Source: Bacteriovoracaceae bacterium UBA1511 (lineage in GTDB: Bacteria; Bdellovibrionota; Bacteriovoracia; Bacteriovoracales; Bacteriovoracaceae). Taken from it: a DNA stretch of 7,440 nt. Shown here one piece after another: positions 1 to 5,211 of this stretch. Where the stretch lies: contig DCQT01000065.1 in the NCBI GenBank assembly GCA_002323535.1, positions 1 through 7,440 on the forward strand. The letters run 5' to 3'. Made by a program: the position numbers and the translations under genes. The notes beneath the pieces are model-generated. The model searched no databases and was not told the DNA's origin. It worked only from the letters and a program-made list of their open reading frames with translations. The stretch's first letter is position 1, and the number at the start of each line of letters is the position of its first letter.

Positions 1-1
1 C

Positions 2-12
2 AGGAAGTGAGG
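2..12 (+). promoter_or_regulatory. Ribosome binding site of the first lipoprotein gene
   Basis: A purine-rich stretch (AGGAAGTGAGG) lies just before the ATG at 19. GAGG at 9-12 is 6 bases from the start codon, a good Shine-Dalgarno spacing. It supports the ATG at 19 as the true start even though only 18 bases of upstream sequence are visible. Any promoter lies outside the window. Confidence 0.6.
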
Positions 13-18
13 TAGGAT

Positions 19-780
19 ATGAAACCGCAATACTTAATAATTCTTTTGCTCATAGCAGGTTGTAACCCCTTAGATTATCTCTATAAAGAGATAAATAAGT
101 ACGGTTATATTCCCTTAAAAACACCTTTGGCCCTAAGTGGACCGGGGACATTAGTTGCTGGCAATCCTGACTCTTTAAGCATCGTTGCGCCACCAGGGGA
201 GTGTTTTCCATTCGAAATCGACGGCGATTCAACCAATTTTAGATTTGTAGACACGTCCACTCTACCAAAAAAAATAAGGAACATCACAGCGTCCGGTAGT
301 GCAACAGTGGATTTGATTGAACTTGGAAAAATAAGCGGTGCACCGATAGATATCGGAGTTGATTATGATCGAGTCGAAACAATTTCACTAGAGCTTGATG
401 GAGTAAGTATTGAGTATATGAACGCACCTCAAATAACTAATTATTACCAGACAATGATGGATCCCCTGTGTCGTATGTACCTTGATTTTTCTGGATTTAT
501 TTTTCAGGCGATTAAGGTTGAAAAACTAAATTATACATTTTATTCGAAAGATGGAGCAAAAATCGATTTATCAACAGGAGCACTGGAGGAGATCCTGGAG
601 CTAGGCGCGGACATAGAGTTTGATATAGAAAACAAGGTTGAACTTATTATCAAATCTCCCCATTATATTGGATTTCAACTTGGAAGTATGCAAGAAAGCG
701 ACTCAGGAATTTCTATAAAAAGAGCAAGCAAAATAAAACGCGGGGACTGGCACTGGGAAAACTTAAACGTCTTTGATTAA
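19..780 (+). CDS. Lipoprotein of unknown function
   Basis: This encodes a 253-residue protein that I do not recognise. A short basic start (Met-Lys-Pro-Gln) is followed by a hydrophobic stretch (residues 5-13) and a clear lipobox I12-A13-G14-C15. Signal peptidase II would therefore cleave before Cys15, and the protein would be lipidated and membrane-anchored. The residue after the Cys is Asn, not Asp, so an outer-membrane destination is plausible under the Lol +2 rule known from E. coli. The mature part has alternating hydrophobic/polar segments typical of beta structure (for example around residues 90-135 and 165-220) and only two further Cys, at about 62 and 151. A good ribosome binding site supports the start. 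An intrinsic terminator follows, so transcription ends before the next gene. No catalytic motif is visible. The gene call and lipoprotein class are solid; the function is unknown. Confidence 0.9.
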   Translation: MKPQYLIILLLIAGCNPLDYLYKEINKYGYIPLKTPLALSGPGTLVAGNPDSLSIVAPPGECFPFEIDGDSTNFRFVDTSTLPKKIRNITASGSATVDLIELGKISGAPIDIGVDYDRVETISLELDGVSIEYMNAPQITNYYQTMMDPLCRMYLDFSGFIFQAIKVEKLNYTFYSKDGAKIDLSTGALEEILELGADIEFDIENKVELIIKSPHYIGFQLGSMQESDSGISIKRASKIKRGDWHWENLNVFD

Positions 781-805
781 AAAATCAAAAATTCTACTTT
801 AAAAT

Positions 806-833
806 AAAAGGATCGAAAATTCGGTCCTTTTTT
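806..833 (+). terminator. Intrinsic terminator of the first lipoprotein gene
   Basis: A 12-bp stem pairs 806-817 (AAAAGGATCGAA) with 820-831 (TTCGGTCCTTTT), with one T-G wobble and a tight A-rich loop. It is followed directly by a run of six T (828-833). It begins 25 bases after the TAA of the lipoprotein gene and has the classic Rho-independent layout. The A-run on the left arm could also give weak termination in the opposite direction. Confidence 0.85.
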
Positions 834-986
834 AATACCAAAAATTATGTAAACCAGACCAAACACGACAAAAATGCACGAAAAGCAATCTTTACATTAG
901 AGGCGGGAATTTTATGCAGTCCGCTTTTTTCTAGTTTTTCCACTCAAGTAAAATCCCCTATCGCCGTTATTAATGGACACTTAAGC

Positions 987-992
987 AAGGAG
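987..992 (+). promoter_or_regulatory. Ribosome binding site of the second lipoprotein gene
   Basis: AAGGAG lies 10 bases before the ATG at 1003. It is a strong Shine-Dalgarno match at slightly long spacing. In the rest of the 222-bp gap 781-1002 I see the preceding terminator but no convincing sigma-70 promoter. TAAAAT at 949-954 is a possible -10 box, but no good -35 box lies at the right distance. Confidence 0.65.
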
Positions 993-1002
993 CTACAGAA
1001 AA

Positions 1003-1764
1003 ATGAAATCTTTATTAACCATCGCAACATGCGCATTTCTTTTTATTTCGTGTGGTAAAAACCCACAAAGCAAAATTGTCGACCACGTTTATGTTGAGAC
1101 AAAAAAAGTGGACGAGGATGTATGGCTAGGTTTAGTTACGGAACTAAATCTCGGAGGACTCCAAATGACCTCCATTGAACTTCCTATTCATGATCCCAAA
1201 AGCCCCGGGGAGTATTATGGTAAATTTAGACTATCAAGTGACATCGTTACTCTAAACTCTGTTGTGGAAATTGATTTAAACTTTTCTAAACTTGCCCAGG
1301 TTCAAGGATCTTTTGAGCCAACACTCCCAACAGGAGAGCCTCTACCATTTAGAGGATTAGAAAATGAAGAAATAATAGAATTTGAAGTCCCACAGATTAA
1401 TTCAAAAGTTTATATCTATGTGACTAAAGATACAGTGCTTGTTGGATTTGCCTCGACGATTAAAGAATTTTCTAAAGCAGCACCTTACCTTGGTGGGGCT
1501 GACTTATTTTTTGGATTTAACAAAAATCAAGTTAGAGGATCCGTTGGATTTTTTAGTAGTGCAGAAACTAAAGAAACCGGTCTTGGTTTATTTGCGGACT
1601 TGAGCCAAGTTGTCTCAGCTGACGCCTTGCGTAATTTAATATTATCTCAAAATACAAAAGAGCCTGAATTCAAGGTTAAATCGATGAGTAAAACTACACA
1701 GAAAAAAGTTTTCAAGGGATTTCTAAAAGTATCTAAAGATAGTGATCAACTGAATGCTCAATAA
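1003..1764 (+). CDS. Lipoprotein of unknown function
   Basis: This encodes a 253-residue protein of no family I recognise. The N-terminus is a lipoprotein signal: Met-Lys-Ser, a hydrophobic core (residues 4-15), then the lipobox F14-I15-S16-C17 followed by Gly-Lys. The mature protein is probably a lipidated periplasmic or outer-membrane protein. It is rich in short beta-type segments (residues 45-110) and has a Gly/Phe-rich stretch (about 163-185), but no recognisable catalytic motif. The C-terminal ~35 residues are Lys/Ser/Thr-rich and probably flexible. A strong AAGGAG fixes the start. The gene seems monocistronic, lying between the terminator at 806-833 and the hairpin at 1772-1791. It has the same length as the upstream lipoprotein (253 residues), but I see no sequence similarity between them, so I treat that as coincidence. 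Confidence 0.9.
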   Translation: MKSLLTIATCAFLFISCGKNPQSKIVDHVYVETKKVDEDVWLGLVTELNLGGLQMTSIELPIHDPKSPGEYYGKFRLSSDIVTLNSVVEIDLNFSKLAQVQGSFEPTLPTGEPLPFRGLENEEIIEFEVPQINSKVYIYVTKDTVLVGFASTIKEFSKAAPYLGGADLFFGFNKNQVRGSVGFFSSAETKETGLGLFADLSQVVSADALRNLILSQNTKEPEFKVKSMSKTTQKKVFKGFLKVSKDSDQLNAQ

Positions 1765-1771
1765 ATTTTTT

Positions 1772-1800
1772 GCCCTCTCATGTGAGGGGGCTTTAATTTT
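1772..1800 (+). terminator. Terminator between convergent genes
   Basis: A 9-bp stem pairs 1772-1780 (GCCCTCTCA) with 1783-1791 (TGAGGGGGC), with one T-G wobble and a two-base loop. TTTAATTTT follows at 1792-1800. It works best for the rightward lipoprotein gene, whose stop is at 1762-1764. The leftward gene ends at 1793, so its transcript would also form this hairpin, but what follows on that strand starts with A residues, making it a poor intrinsic terminator in that direction. Confidence 0.75.
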
Positions 1801-2416
1801 CTAAGCTTTGATGATGAGCTGCAAAAAGATAAAAGCCAAAATTTAACTTTCCGTATTTAAACCCATATCCAACTCTTCCGCCAGACTCTATGTTTTTCAG
1901 CTTAAACATATCATGACTAAACCTGTTATAGGCTTTCAATTCAATAGTATTTGTCTCTCCTAGATCAAAAGTATATTTCATTTCAGTTGAAGCAGAGCCA
2001 GTATCTACTTTTATATCCGTCTTAAATCTTTCCTTCCTGGCGGTGTAGAGATCAACTTTCAGGATATTCCATGTTGTAAAATTATTACTCCAAAATCCAA
2101 CTTTTATCACATCATTAAGGCCAGGGTTATCAAGGAGTTTAAGTTCGCCACCTATTTTTTTAGGAAGTTTCAACTCTGAGAGAATATTTTTGTCTTCGAC
2201 TAACTTTACATCTATAAAGGGCATGCTGTTAACCAGCCTTTCATTGCAGCCACTTCTTTCTGGAATATTAATTTTACTTAGTGAGTCTAATGCAAGTTTG
2301 AGTTTTAGAACGTCTTTGTTTTTTCTTAGATCTATGCTCGAAGAGTCACGCTCAAACTCTTCCGCCCCCGCAGAGAGGGTCAAAACCACTAACAATAGAC
2401 CAACTACAACTTTCAA
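1793..2416 (-). CDS. Secreted protein of unknown function, tandem paralog 1
   Basis: This encodes 207 residues from a TTG start at 2416. The TTG is preceded by GAGGT (2421-2425) at a spacing of 4 bases. No in-frame ATG lies between the TTG and an upstream in-frame TGA (2477-2479). Residues 1-18 form a good Sec signal peptide (Lys2, hydrophobic core, Ala-Gly-Ala), with cleavage expected before Glu19. The mature protein has a charged, helix-prone N-terminal part with one Cys. From about residue 82 it has a beta-rich domain with a Trp-Ser-Asn-Asn-x-x-Thr-Trp-Asn-Ile signature, a Thr-Ile-Glu-Leu-Lys strand and a C-terminal Gly/aromatic stretch. This domain aligns without gaps with the product of the gene at 2544-3278, at roughly 40% identity counted by eye. 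I recognise no family. A periplasmic protein or small outer-membrane barrel is possible, but it lacks the usual terminal aromatic residue of barrels. Confidence 0.85.
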   Translation of the reverse strand: MKVVVGLLLVVLTLSAGAEEFERDSSSIDLRKNKDVLKLKLALDSLSKINIPERSGCNERLVNSMPFIDVKLVEDKNILSELKLPKKIGGELKLLDNPGLNDVIKVGFWSNNFTTWNILKVDLYTARKERFKTDIKVDTGSASTEMKYTFDLGETNTIELKAYNRFSHDMFKLKNIESGGRVGYGFKYGKLNFGFYLFAAHHQSLEN

Positions 2417-2420
2417 CTCA

Positions 2421-2425
2421 ACCTC
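2421..2425 (-). promoter_or_regulatory. Ribosome binding site that fixes a TTG start
   Basis: On the minus strand GAGGT lies 4 bases before TTG at 2416. It is the only good Shine-Dalgarno match upstream of the signal peptide and decides the start at this non-ATG codon. Confidence 0.6.
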
Positions 2426-2430
2426 AAGAT

Positions 2431-2449
2431 ATAACTTCTTTATGGTTAT
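2431..2449 (-). promoter_or_regulatory. Shared upstream element Q, copy 1
   Basis: On the plus strand this reads ATAACTTCTTTATGGTTAT, a dyad with ATAAC/GTTAT ends. A shorter version (ATAACTTCTATTGTTAT) lies upstream of the second paralog at 3334-3350. In this copy it starts one base beyond a perfect TATAAT on the minus strand, so it would cover the predicted transcription start. It could be an operator, a 5' UTR hairpin, or a remnant of the duplication that made the two genes. Confidence 0.35.
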
Positions 2450-2450
2450 G

Positions 2451-2480
2451 ATTATATTAATTTTTATATTTTCATATCAG
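2451..2480 (-). promoter_or_regulatory. Predicted sigma-70-type promoter of paralog 1
   Basis: On the minus strand, a perfect -10 box TATAAT (2456 to 2451) is preceded after 18 bases by CTGATA (2480 to 2475), a 4-of-6 match to TTGACA. Transcription would start near 2444, giving a leader of about 28 bases. An alternative is a perfect TTGACA inside the palindrome (2509 to 2504) with a weak -10 box 17-18 bases on. The region is very AT-rich, so chance matches are likely. Confidence 0.4.
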
Positions 2481-2502
2481 AGATATTGAAAGAATTTCAT
2501 GG

Positions 2503-2521
2503 GTGTCAAAACTTTAGACAC
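2503..2521. promoter_or_regulatory. 19-bp palindrome P, copy 1 (candidate operator)
   Basis: The sequence is GTGTCAAAACTTTAGACAC. With one flanking base on each side the arms are GGTGTC/GACACC, perfect 6-bp inverted repeats around 9 bases. It matches the palindrome at 3382-3400 in 16 of 19 positions. Its near edge is 87 bases upstream of the TTG start of paralog 1. If the TATAAT at 2451-2456 is used, the site is centred near -68, a typical place for an activator. It could instead form an RNA hairpin after paralog 2, but it is not followed by a U-run. Confidence 0.5.
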
Positions 2522-2523
2522 CT

Positions 2524-2560
2524 ACGAGTTAGAGCTTTAGGGCCTAAAGATCTAACTCGT
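2524..2560 (-). repeat. Long inverted repeat spanning the stop codon of paralog 2
   Basis: Perfect 10-bp arms ACGAGTTAGA (2524-2533) and TCTAACTCGT (2551-2560) enclose a single G/A mismatch. Inside it are perfect 6-bp arms CTTTAG (2535-2540) and CTAAAG (2544-2549) around a 3-base loop. The whole 37-base unit can form one almost unbroken hairpin of 16 pairs. The last codons and the TAG stop (2544-2546) of the leftward gene lie inside it. No U-run follows on either strand, so it is not a standard intrinsic terminator. It may block 3' exonucleases, assist Rho-dependent termination or bind a protein. Confidence 0.65.
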
Positions 2561-3278
2561 GACTTCCAAAAAAGTACACACCAAAATTAAATCGACCTAC
2601 TTTAAATTTATATTGAATTTGCCCACCACTTTGAAGCTTCGTTGGGGTCAACACATCGTGATTGACTTGATTATAAAACTTCAACTCAATAGTATCTTTT
2701 GTCCCAATCCTATAGTTATATCTTACCTCAGCCTTCGCTTGATCCTTATCTATATATACATCTGTAGACAGGCTATCAGTTTTATATGTGTGTAGATTTA
2801 ACTTGAAAATGTTCCATGTTCTAAGGTTATTCGACCAAAGTCCAAATTTTATATACTCACCGAGATGAGAATCCTCTAAGATTATTAACTCAGGTCCAAA
2901 AGAGTCAGGAATTTCAATACCTGACAAGAGACTAGTATTTACAGGCTCAACAGGCTTAAATTCACCTAAATCATCGCTTGGTTTTTTTACAGTTGCTTCC
3001 TCTATTTGCTCTTCACTAAAAGAGGTTTCTTGATCGTCGCAATTTTTTCTTCCGGAAAACAAGTGAAGCTTCAGGACTCCATAACGCTTTAGAAATTCTT
3101 TCAGTTCAGTCTTTGTGGCAACAATAGGATCTATTTTCACTGGCTTAACCAGTCCTATACTTTTTTCCGCAGAAATACTTGTTTTTGTTCCTAAAAACTC
3201 AAGAACAGGTTTAGAGTAACTACTTGTCATAAAAATTAAATTCAACAATCCAACAAAAAAGTAATTTTTTTGCAACAT
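2544..3278 (-). CDS. Secreted protein of unknown function, tandem paralog 2
   Basis: This encodes 244 residues from ATG at 3278. The reading frame stays open up to a TTG at 3302, but AGAGGTG sits 4 bases before the ATG and a good Sec signal peptide starts there. Residues 1-22 include a hydrophobic core (about 6-18) and Ser-Tyr-Ser before the likely cleavage site. The mature protein has a charged N-terminal region, then an acidic Asp/Glu/Ser-rich linker of about 40 residues that paralog 1 lacks. The C-terminal beta-rich domain carries the same Trp-Ser-Asn-Asn-x-x-Thr-Trp-Asn-Ile, Thr-Ile-Glu-Leu-Lys and Ser-Gly-Gly motifs as paralog 1. Both also keep one Cys in the N-terminal half. The family is unknown to me. 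Same strand, 127 bases apart and related upstream sites all point to a tandem duplication followed by divergence. Confidence 0.85.
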   Translation of the reverse strand: MLQKNYFFVGLLNLIFMTSSYSKPVLEFLGTKTSISAEKSIGLVKPVKIDPIVATKTELKEFLKRYGVLKLHLFSGRKNCDDQETSFSEEQIEEATVKKPSDDLGEFKPVEPVNTSLLSGIEIPDSFGPELIILEDSHLGEYIKFGLWSNNLRTWNIFKLNLHTYKTDSLSTDVYIDKDQAKAEVRYNYRIGTKDTIELKFYNQVNHDVLTPTKLQSGGQIQYKFKVGRFNFGVYFFGSHELDL

Positions 3279-3282
3279 TTTA

Positions 3283-3289
3283 CACCTCT
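3283..3289 (-). promoter_or_regulatory. Ribosome binding site that fixes the start of paralog 2
   Basis: On the minus strand AGAGGTG is followed by TAAA and then ATG at 3278. This strong match makes the ATG a much better start than the in-frame TTG at 3302, which has no such site and would put charged residues before the signal peptide. Confidence 0.7.
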
Positions 3290-3333
3290 GCCTTTCGGTC
3301 AAATTAAAATATTGCCCCTATTAGGCCAGCATA

Positions 3334-3350
3334 ATAACTTCTATTGTTAT
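3334..3350 (-). promoter_or_regulatory. Shared upstream element Q, copy 2
   Basis: On the plus strand this reads ATAACTTCTATTGTTAT. It is a dyad sharing ATAACTTCT and the closing GTTAT with the element upstream of paralog 1 (2431-2449), two bases shorter in the middle. It lies 55 bases upstream of the ATG of paralog 2. TTGAAA (minus strand, 3379 to 3374) lies at a possible -35 position, but no good -10 box follows, so transcription of this gene may need an activator. Chance similarity in AT-rich DNA cannot be excluded. Confidence 0.35.
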
Positions 3351-3381
3351 CGAGTAGGTGACTTTTGAATTTTTTTCAATA

Positions 3382-3400
3382 GTGTCAAAAGTTTTGTCAC
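3382..3400. promoter_or_regulatory. 19-bp palindrome P, copy 2, in a divergent promoter region
   Basis: The sequence GTGTCAAAAGTTTTGTCAC is symmetrical about the central G except for one T/T pair, and is a 16-of-19 match to 2503-2521. It lies in the 161-bp gap between two divergent genes, 103 bases from the ATG of paralog 2 and 39 bases before the ATG of the cysteine peptidase, so one bound protein could act on both. A second inverted repeat overlaps it: ACTTTTGA at 3361-3368 pairs with TCAAAAGT at 3385-3392. GTGACTTT occurs at 3358 and again at 3429. I see no clear -10/-35 pair for the peptidase gene. Confidence 0.5.
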
Positions 3401-3439
3401 TTTTTATTAAGACTAAAACTACCGATATGTGACTTTAAG

Positions 3440-4573
3440 ATGAAGTCTTTATTTTTATCTATACATTTTCTTTGGACTCTTTCTCTGAGTATAAGAGCAA
3501 GCGAGAATTGCACCCAGTGGAAATTGTCTAAATCAACTCTATTAAAAAAAGAAATTGCTCAACAAGACTCGGGCATGTGTTACGCCCACAGGGATTCTAA
3601 GGCCATGGAGTTTTTTCATCAAAGCTTAGATATAGAAACCTCTGAACCCGGAGTTCTCGAGTTATCCACGACATTTCACCGTAAAATTTTGCACCTAAGG
3701 CAGATATTTGAAAAAGGAGTTGATTATAAAAAAAGTGAATCAATTTTGGATTGGGGCCACTCCTGCGAGGCAATTAACCACATTCTTAAAAATGGTCTAT
3801 GTGAAAAATCTTTATACTCTAGCTCTTCCTACCACCTAATATATAATGTCGTTCGTATGTTTGGGAGCATTGATCTTCAAATAAATAACTCCTGCAAAAA
3901 GAAAGACCTTTTTAATCTAAGTGATGAGCAAAAAACTTTTTATTCAAAGTTTCTCATTGATCTTACGATGGATTCTATTTCAAAAGACAGGGATCTCAGT
4001 ACTGAGGAAAAAAAAGAGTTATCTAAGTTTGTAAAAAAAATTTTTTCAAACAGAAAAAAAACAAATTTTCCTAAGGTTGTAAAATCAATTGAAAGAAAAG
4101 TAAGAAACCACTGCAAAAAAACAACGAAAGTTAAACAATATAATGACTTCAAGTGCAGTACTTTATTTTTTCCTGAAGCTTTTGAAAGTAAGGAATATAA
4201 AAAGAAAACTCATGACTATTTAATGAAGTCTTTAAATGATCGCCAAGGTCAAGCCATTATGGCAGCGATCTGCAGTGCAAGTTTAAGCAGCATAAAAGAC
4301 CCTGAAAGCCTTTCGTTTAACGACACCATCGGAGCTTCAAGATGCGGCCCTCACGCCGTTTTGATTACAGGGGCAAAAATGGATGGAGGGTCATGCAAGG
4401 TTTTAATAGAAGATAATTACCCAGGGGTTTGCGACCAGGAAAAAATGCCATGGGTAGAGTGTGAAAAAGATTTAAATGGTAAAGAAACTGGAAGATACTG
4501 GATAAAAACAAAGCGACTTGCATCTATGCTACTTAGCGTGTCAAAAATTGAAAAAATTAAAGAAAACAAATGA
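3440..4573 (+). CDS. Secreted papain-like cysteine peptidase
   Basis: This encodes 377 residues with a Sec signal peptide (about residues 1-20, cleavage near Arg-Ala-Ser). Papain-fold (clan CA, C1-like) landmarks appear in the right order. Gln41 lies six residues before Cys47 in Gln-x4-Met-Cys-Tyr-Ala-His, matching papain's oxyanion Gln19 and nucleophile Cys25 with the conserved Gly two before the Cys. His305 sits in Gly-Pro-His-Ala-Val-Leu-Ile-Thr-Gly, and Asn326 in Glu-Asp-Asn-Tyr-Pro-Gly, which corresponds to papain's Asn-Ser-Trp-Gly. The Cys-to-His distance (258 residues) is much longer than in papain, so a large Lys-rich insert, probably helical, interrupts the domain. Cys47 is close to the signal peptide, so there is no N-terminal propeptide. 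Many other Cys suggest disulfides and a periplasmic or extracellular place of action. The ribosome binding site is weak. The stop overlaps the next start (ATGA). The peptidase class is inferred from motifs; the substrate is unknown. Confidence 0.8.
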   Translation: MKSLFLSIHFLWTLSLSIRASENCTQWKLSKSTLLKKEIAQQDSGMCYAHRDSKAMEFFHQSLDIETSEPGVLELSTTFHRKILHLRQIFEKGVDYKKSESILDWGHSCEAINHILKNGLCEKSLYSSSSYHLIYNVVRMFGSIDLQINNSCKKKDLFNLSDEQKTFYSKFLIDLTMDSISKDRDLSTEEKKELSKFVKKIFSNRKKTNFPKVVKSIERKVRNHCKKTTKVKQYNDFKCSTLFFPEAFESKEYKKKTHDYLMKSLNDRQGQAIMAAICSASLSSIKDPESLSFNDTIGASRCGPHAVLITGAKMDGGSCKVLIEDNYPGVCDQEKMPWVECEKDLNGKETGRYWIKTKRLASMLLSVSKIEKIKENK

Positions 4574-5211
4574 GAAAAAAACCCATCACAGCATTTATTA
4601 TTTTTTTACTAATCGTGGCATGGCTTTTATTCCCGGAGGAATATGAGAAAAACGCCTCACCAAATCAAGGCCCTCTAAAAGAGATTCAATTCGTAAGACA
4701 AGCGAATCTTACTAAAGATAAAGTAAAAAGAAATACAGAAACTATAAAATATGATAAAAAAACTGAAAACATCAAAAAACTATTCGAAAAAAAACATTTA
4801 ATTGAGATAAAAAAGTGTTTACCCACCTACTCATCTACCGCTCCCAAAGAATTAAAAGAAATGGTACTCCCGGCCAATGCCAATATACTCTTTTCACGGA
4901 AAAATATTCATTATAAAAATAATTCAGGTGCTATTTTTCAAGTAAGATCCGAGGGAAGTCCTAACAATCTCGAGAGTTTCTTTTTTAAAGTTGAAAATGA
5001 ACTCCCAATAAAAATTTCTAAAAATGAATTTAGTAATGAGATAAGAGATGCCGAAATAATTTACAAAGAAAGTATTCAGAAATCTAAAAAAGCAGAAATA
5101 GTAATAGTGAATAATCAACTTATAAAAATTGAAAATAATACACCAAGGGATTCGCTATCATGTGACTTTAATGAAGGCGAATGGGAATGTTTTTGCTTTA
5201 AAGAAAATTAA
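4570..5211 (+). CDS. Membrane-anchored or secreted protein coupled to the peptidase
   Basis: This encodes 213 residues that I do not recognise. The start ATG overlaps the TGA of the peptidase gene (ATGA at 4570-4573) and has no strong ribosome binding site of its own, so translation is probably coupled. Residues 2-4 are basic (Arg-Lys-Lys), and 5-21 form one hydrophobic segment without an obvious cleavage site or lipobox. It is most likely an inner-membrane anchor with a periplasmic body, or an uncleaved/atypical signal. The body is Lys-rich, with a helix-prone part (about 40-80), Cys83, and three Cys clustered at the end (198, 207, 209) in an acidic aromatic context. Tight coupling with a secreted protease that lacks a propeptide makes a dedicated inhibitor, chaperone or anchoring partner plausible, but no sequence motif proves this. 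The gene stops one base before the convergent tsaC/sua5 stop. Confidence 0.8.
   Translation: MRKKPITAFIIFLLIVAWLLFPEEYEKNASPNQGPLKEIQFVRQANLTKDKVKRNTETIKYDKKTENIKKLFEKKHLIEIKKCLPTYSSTAPKELKEMVLPANANILFSRKNIHYKNNSGAIFQVRSEGSPNNLESFFFKVENELPIKISKNEFSNEIRDAEIIYKESIQKSKKAEIVIVNNQLIKIENNTPRDSLSCDFNEGEWECFCFKEN

Noticed and set aside
50..287. Two short minus-strand open frames (50-232 and 105-287)
   Set aside because: They lie wholly inside the lipoprotein gene on the other strand, have no ribosome binding site and no protein-like features.
2190..2489. Plus-strand open frame antisense to paralog 1
   Set aside because: It is antisense to a gene with a signal peptide and a clear paralog, its composition is Ser/Leu-rich as expected from a shadow, and it has no Shine-Dalgarno sequence.
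2559..2795. Plus-strand open frame antisense to paralog 2
   Set aside because: It is the shadow of the conserved C-terminal domain on the other strand, with no ribosome binding site.
3279..3302. Longer form of paralog 2 starting at TTG 3302
   Set aside because: The ATG at 3278 has a strong AGAGGTG before it and starts a normal signal peptide; the longer form would put eight mostly charged residues ahead of it without a ribosome binding site.
3940..4152. Phe-rich minus-strand open frame inside the cysteine peptidase gene
   Set aside because: Its Phe content is the antisense reading of Lys codons (AAA/AAG) in the real gene.
4538..4554. GTGTCAAAA near the end of the peptidase gene, resembling half of palindrome P
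   Set aside because: It lacks the other half (ATTGAAAA follows), lies in coding sequence, and a 9-base match is not surprising in AT-rich DNA.
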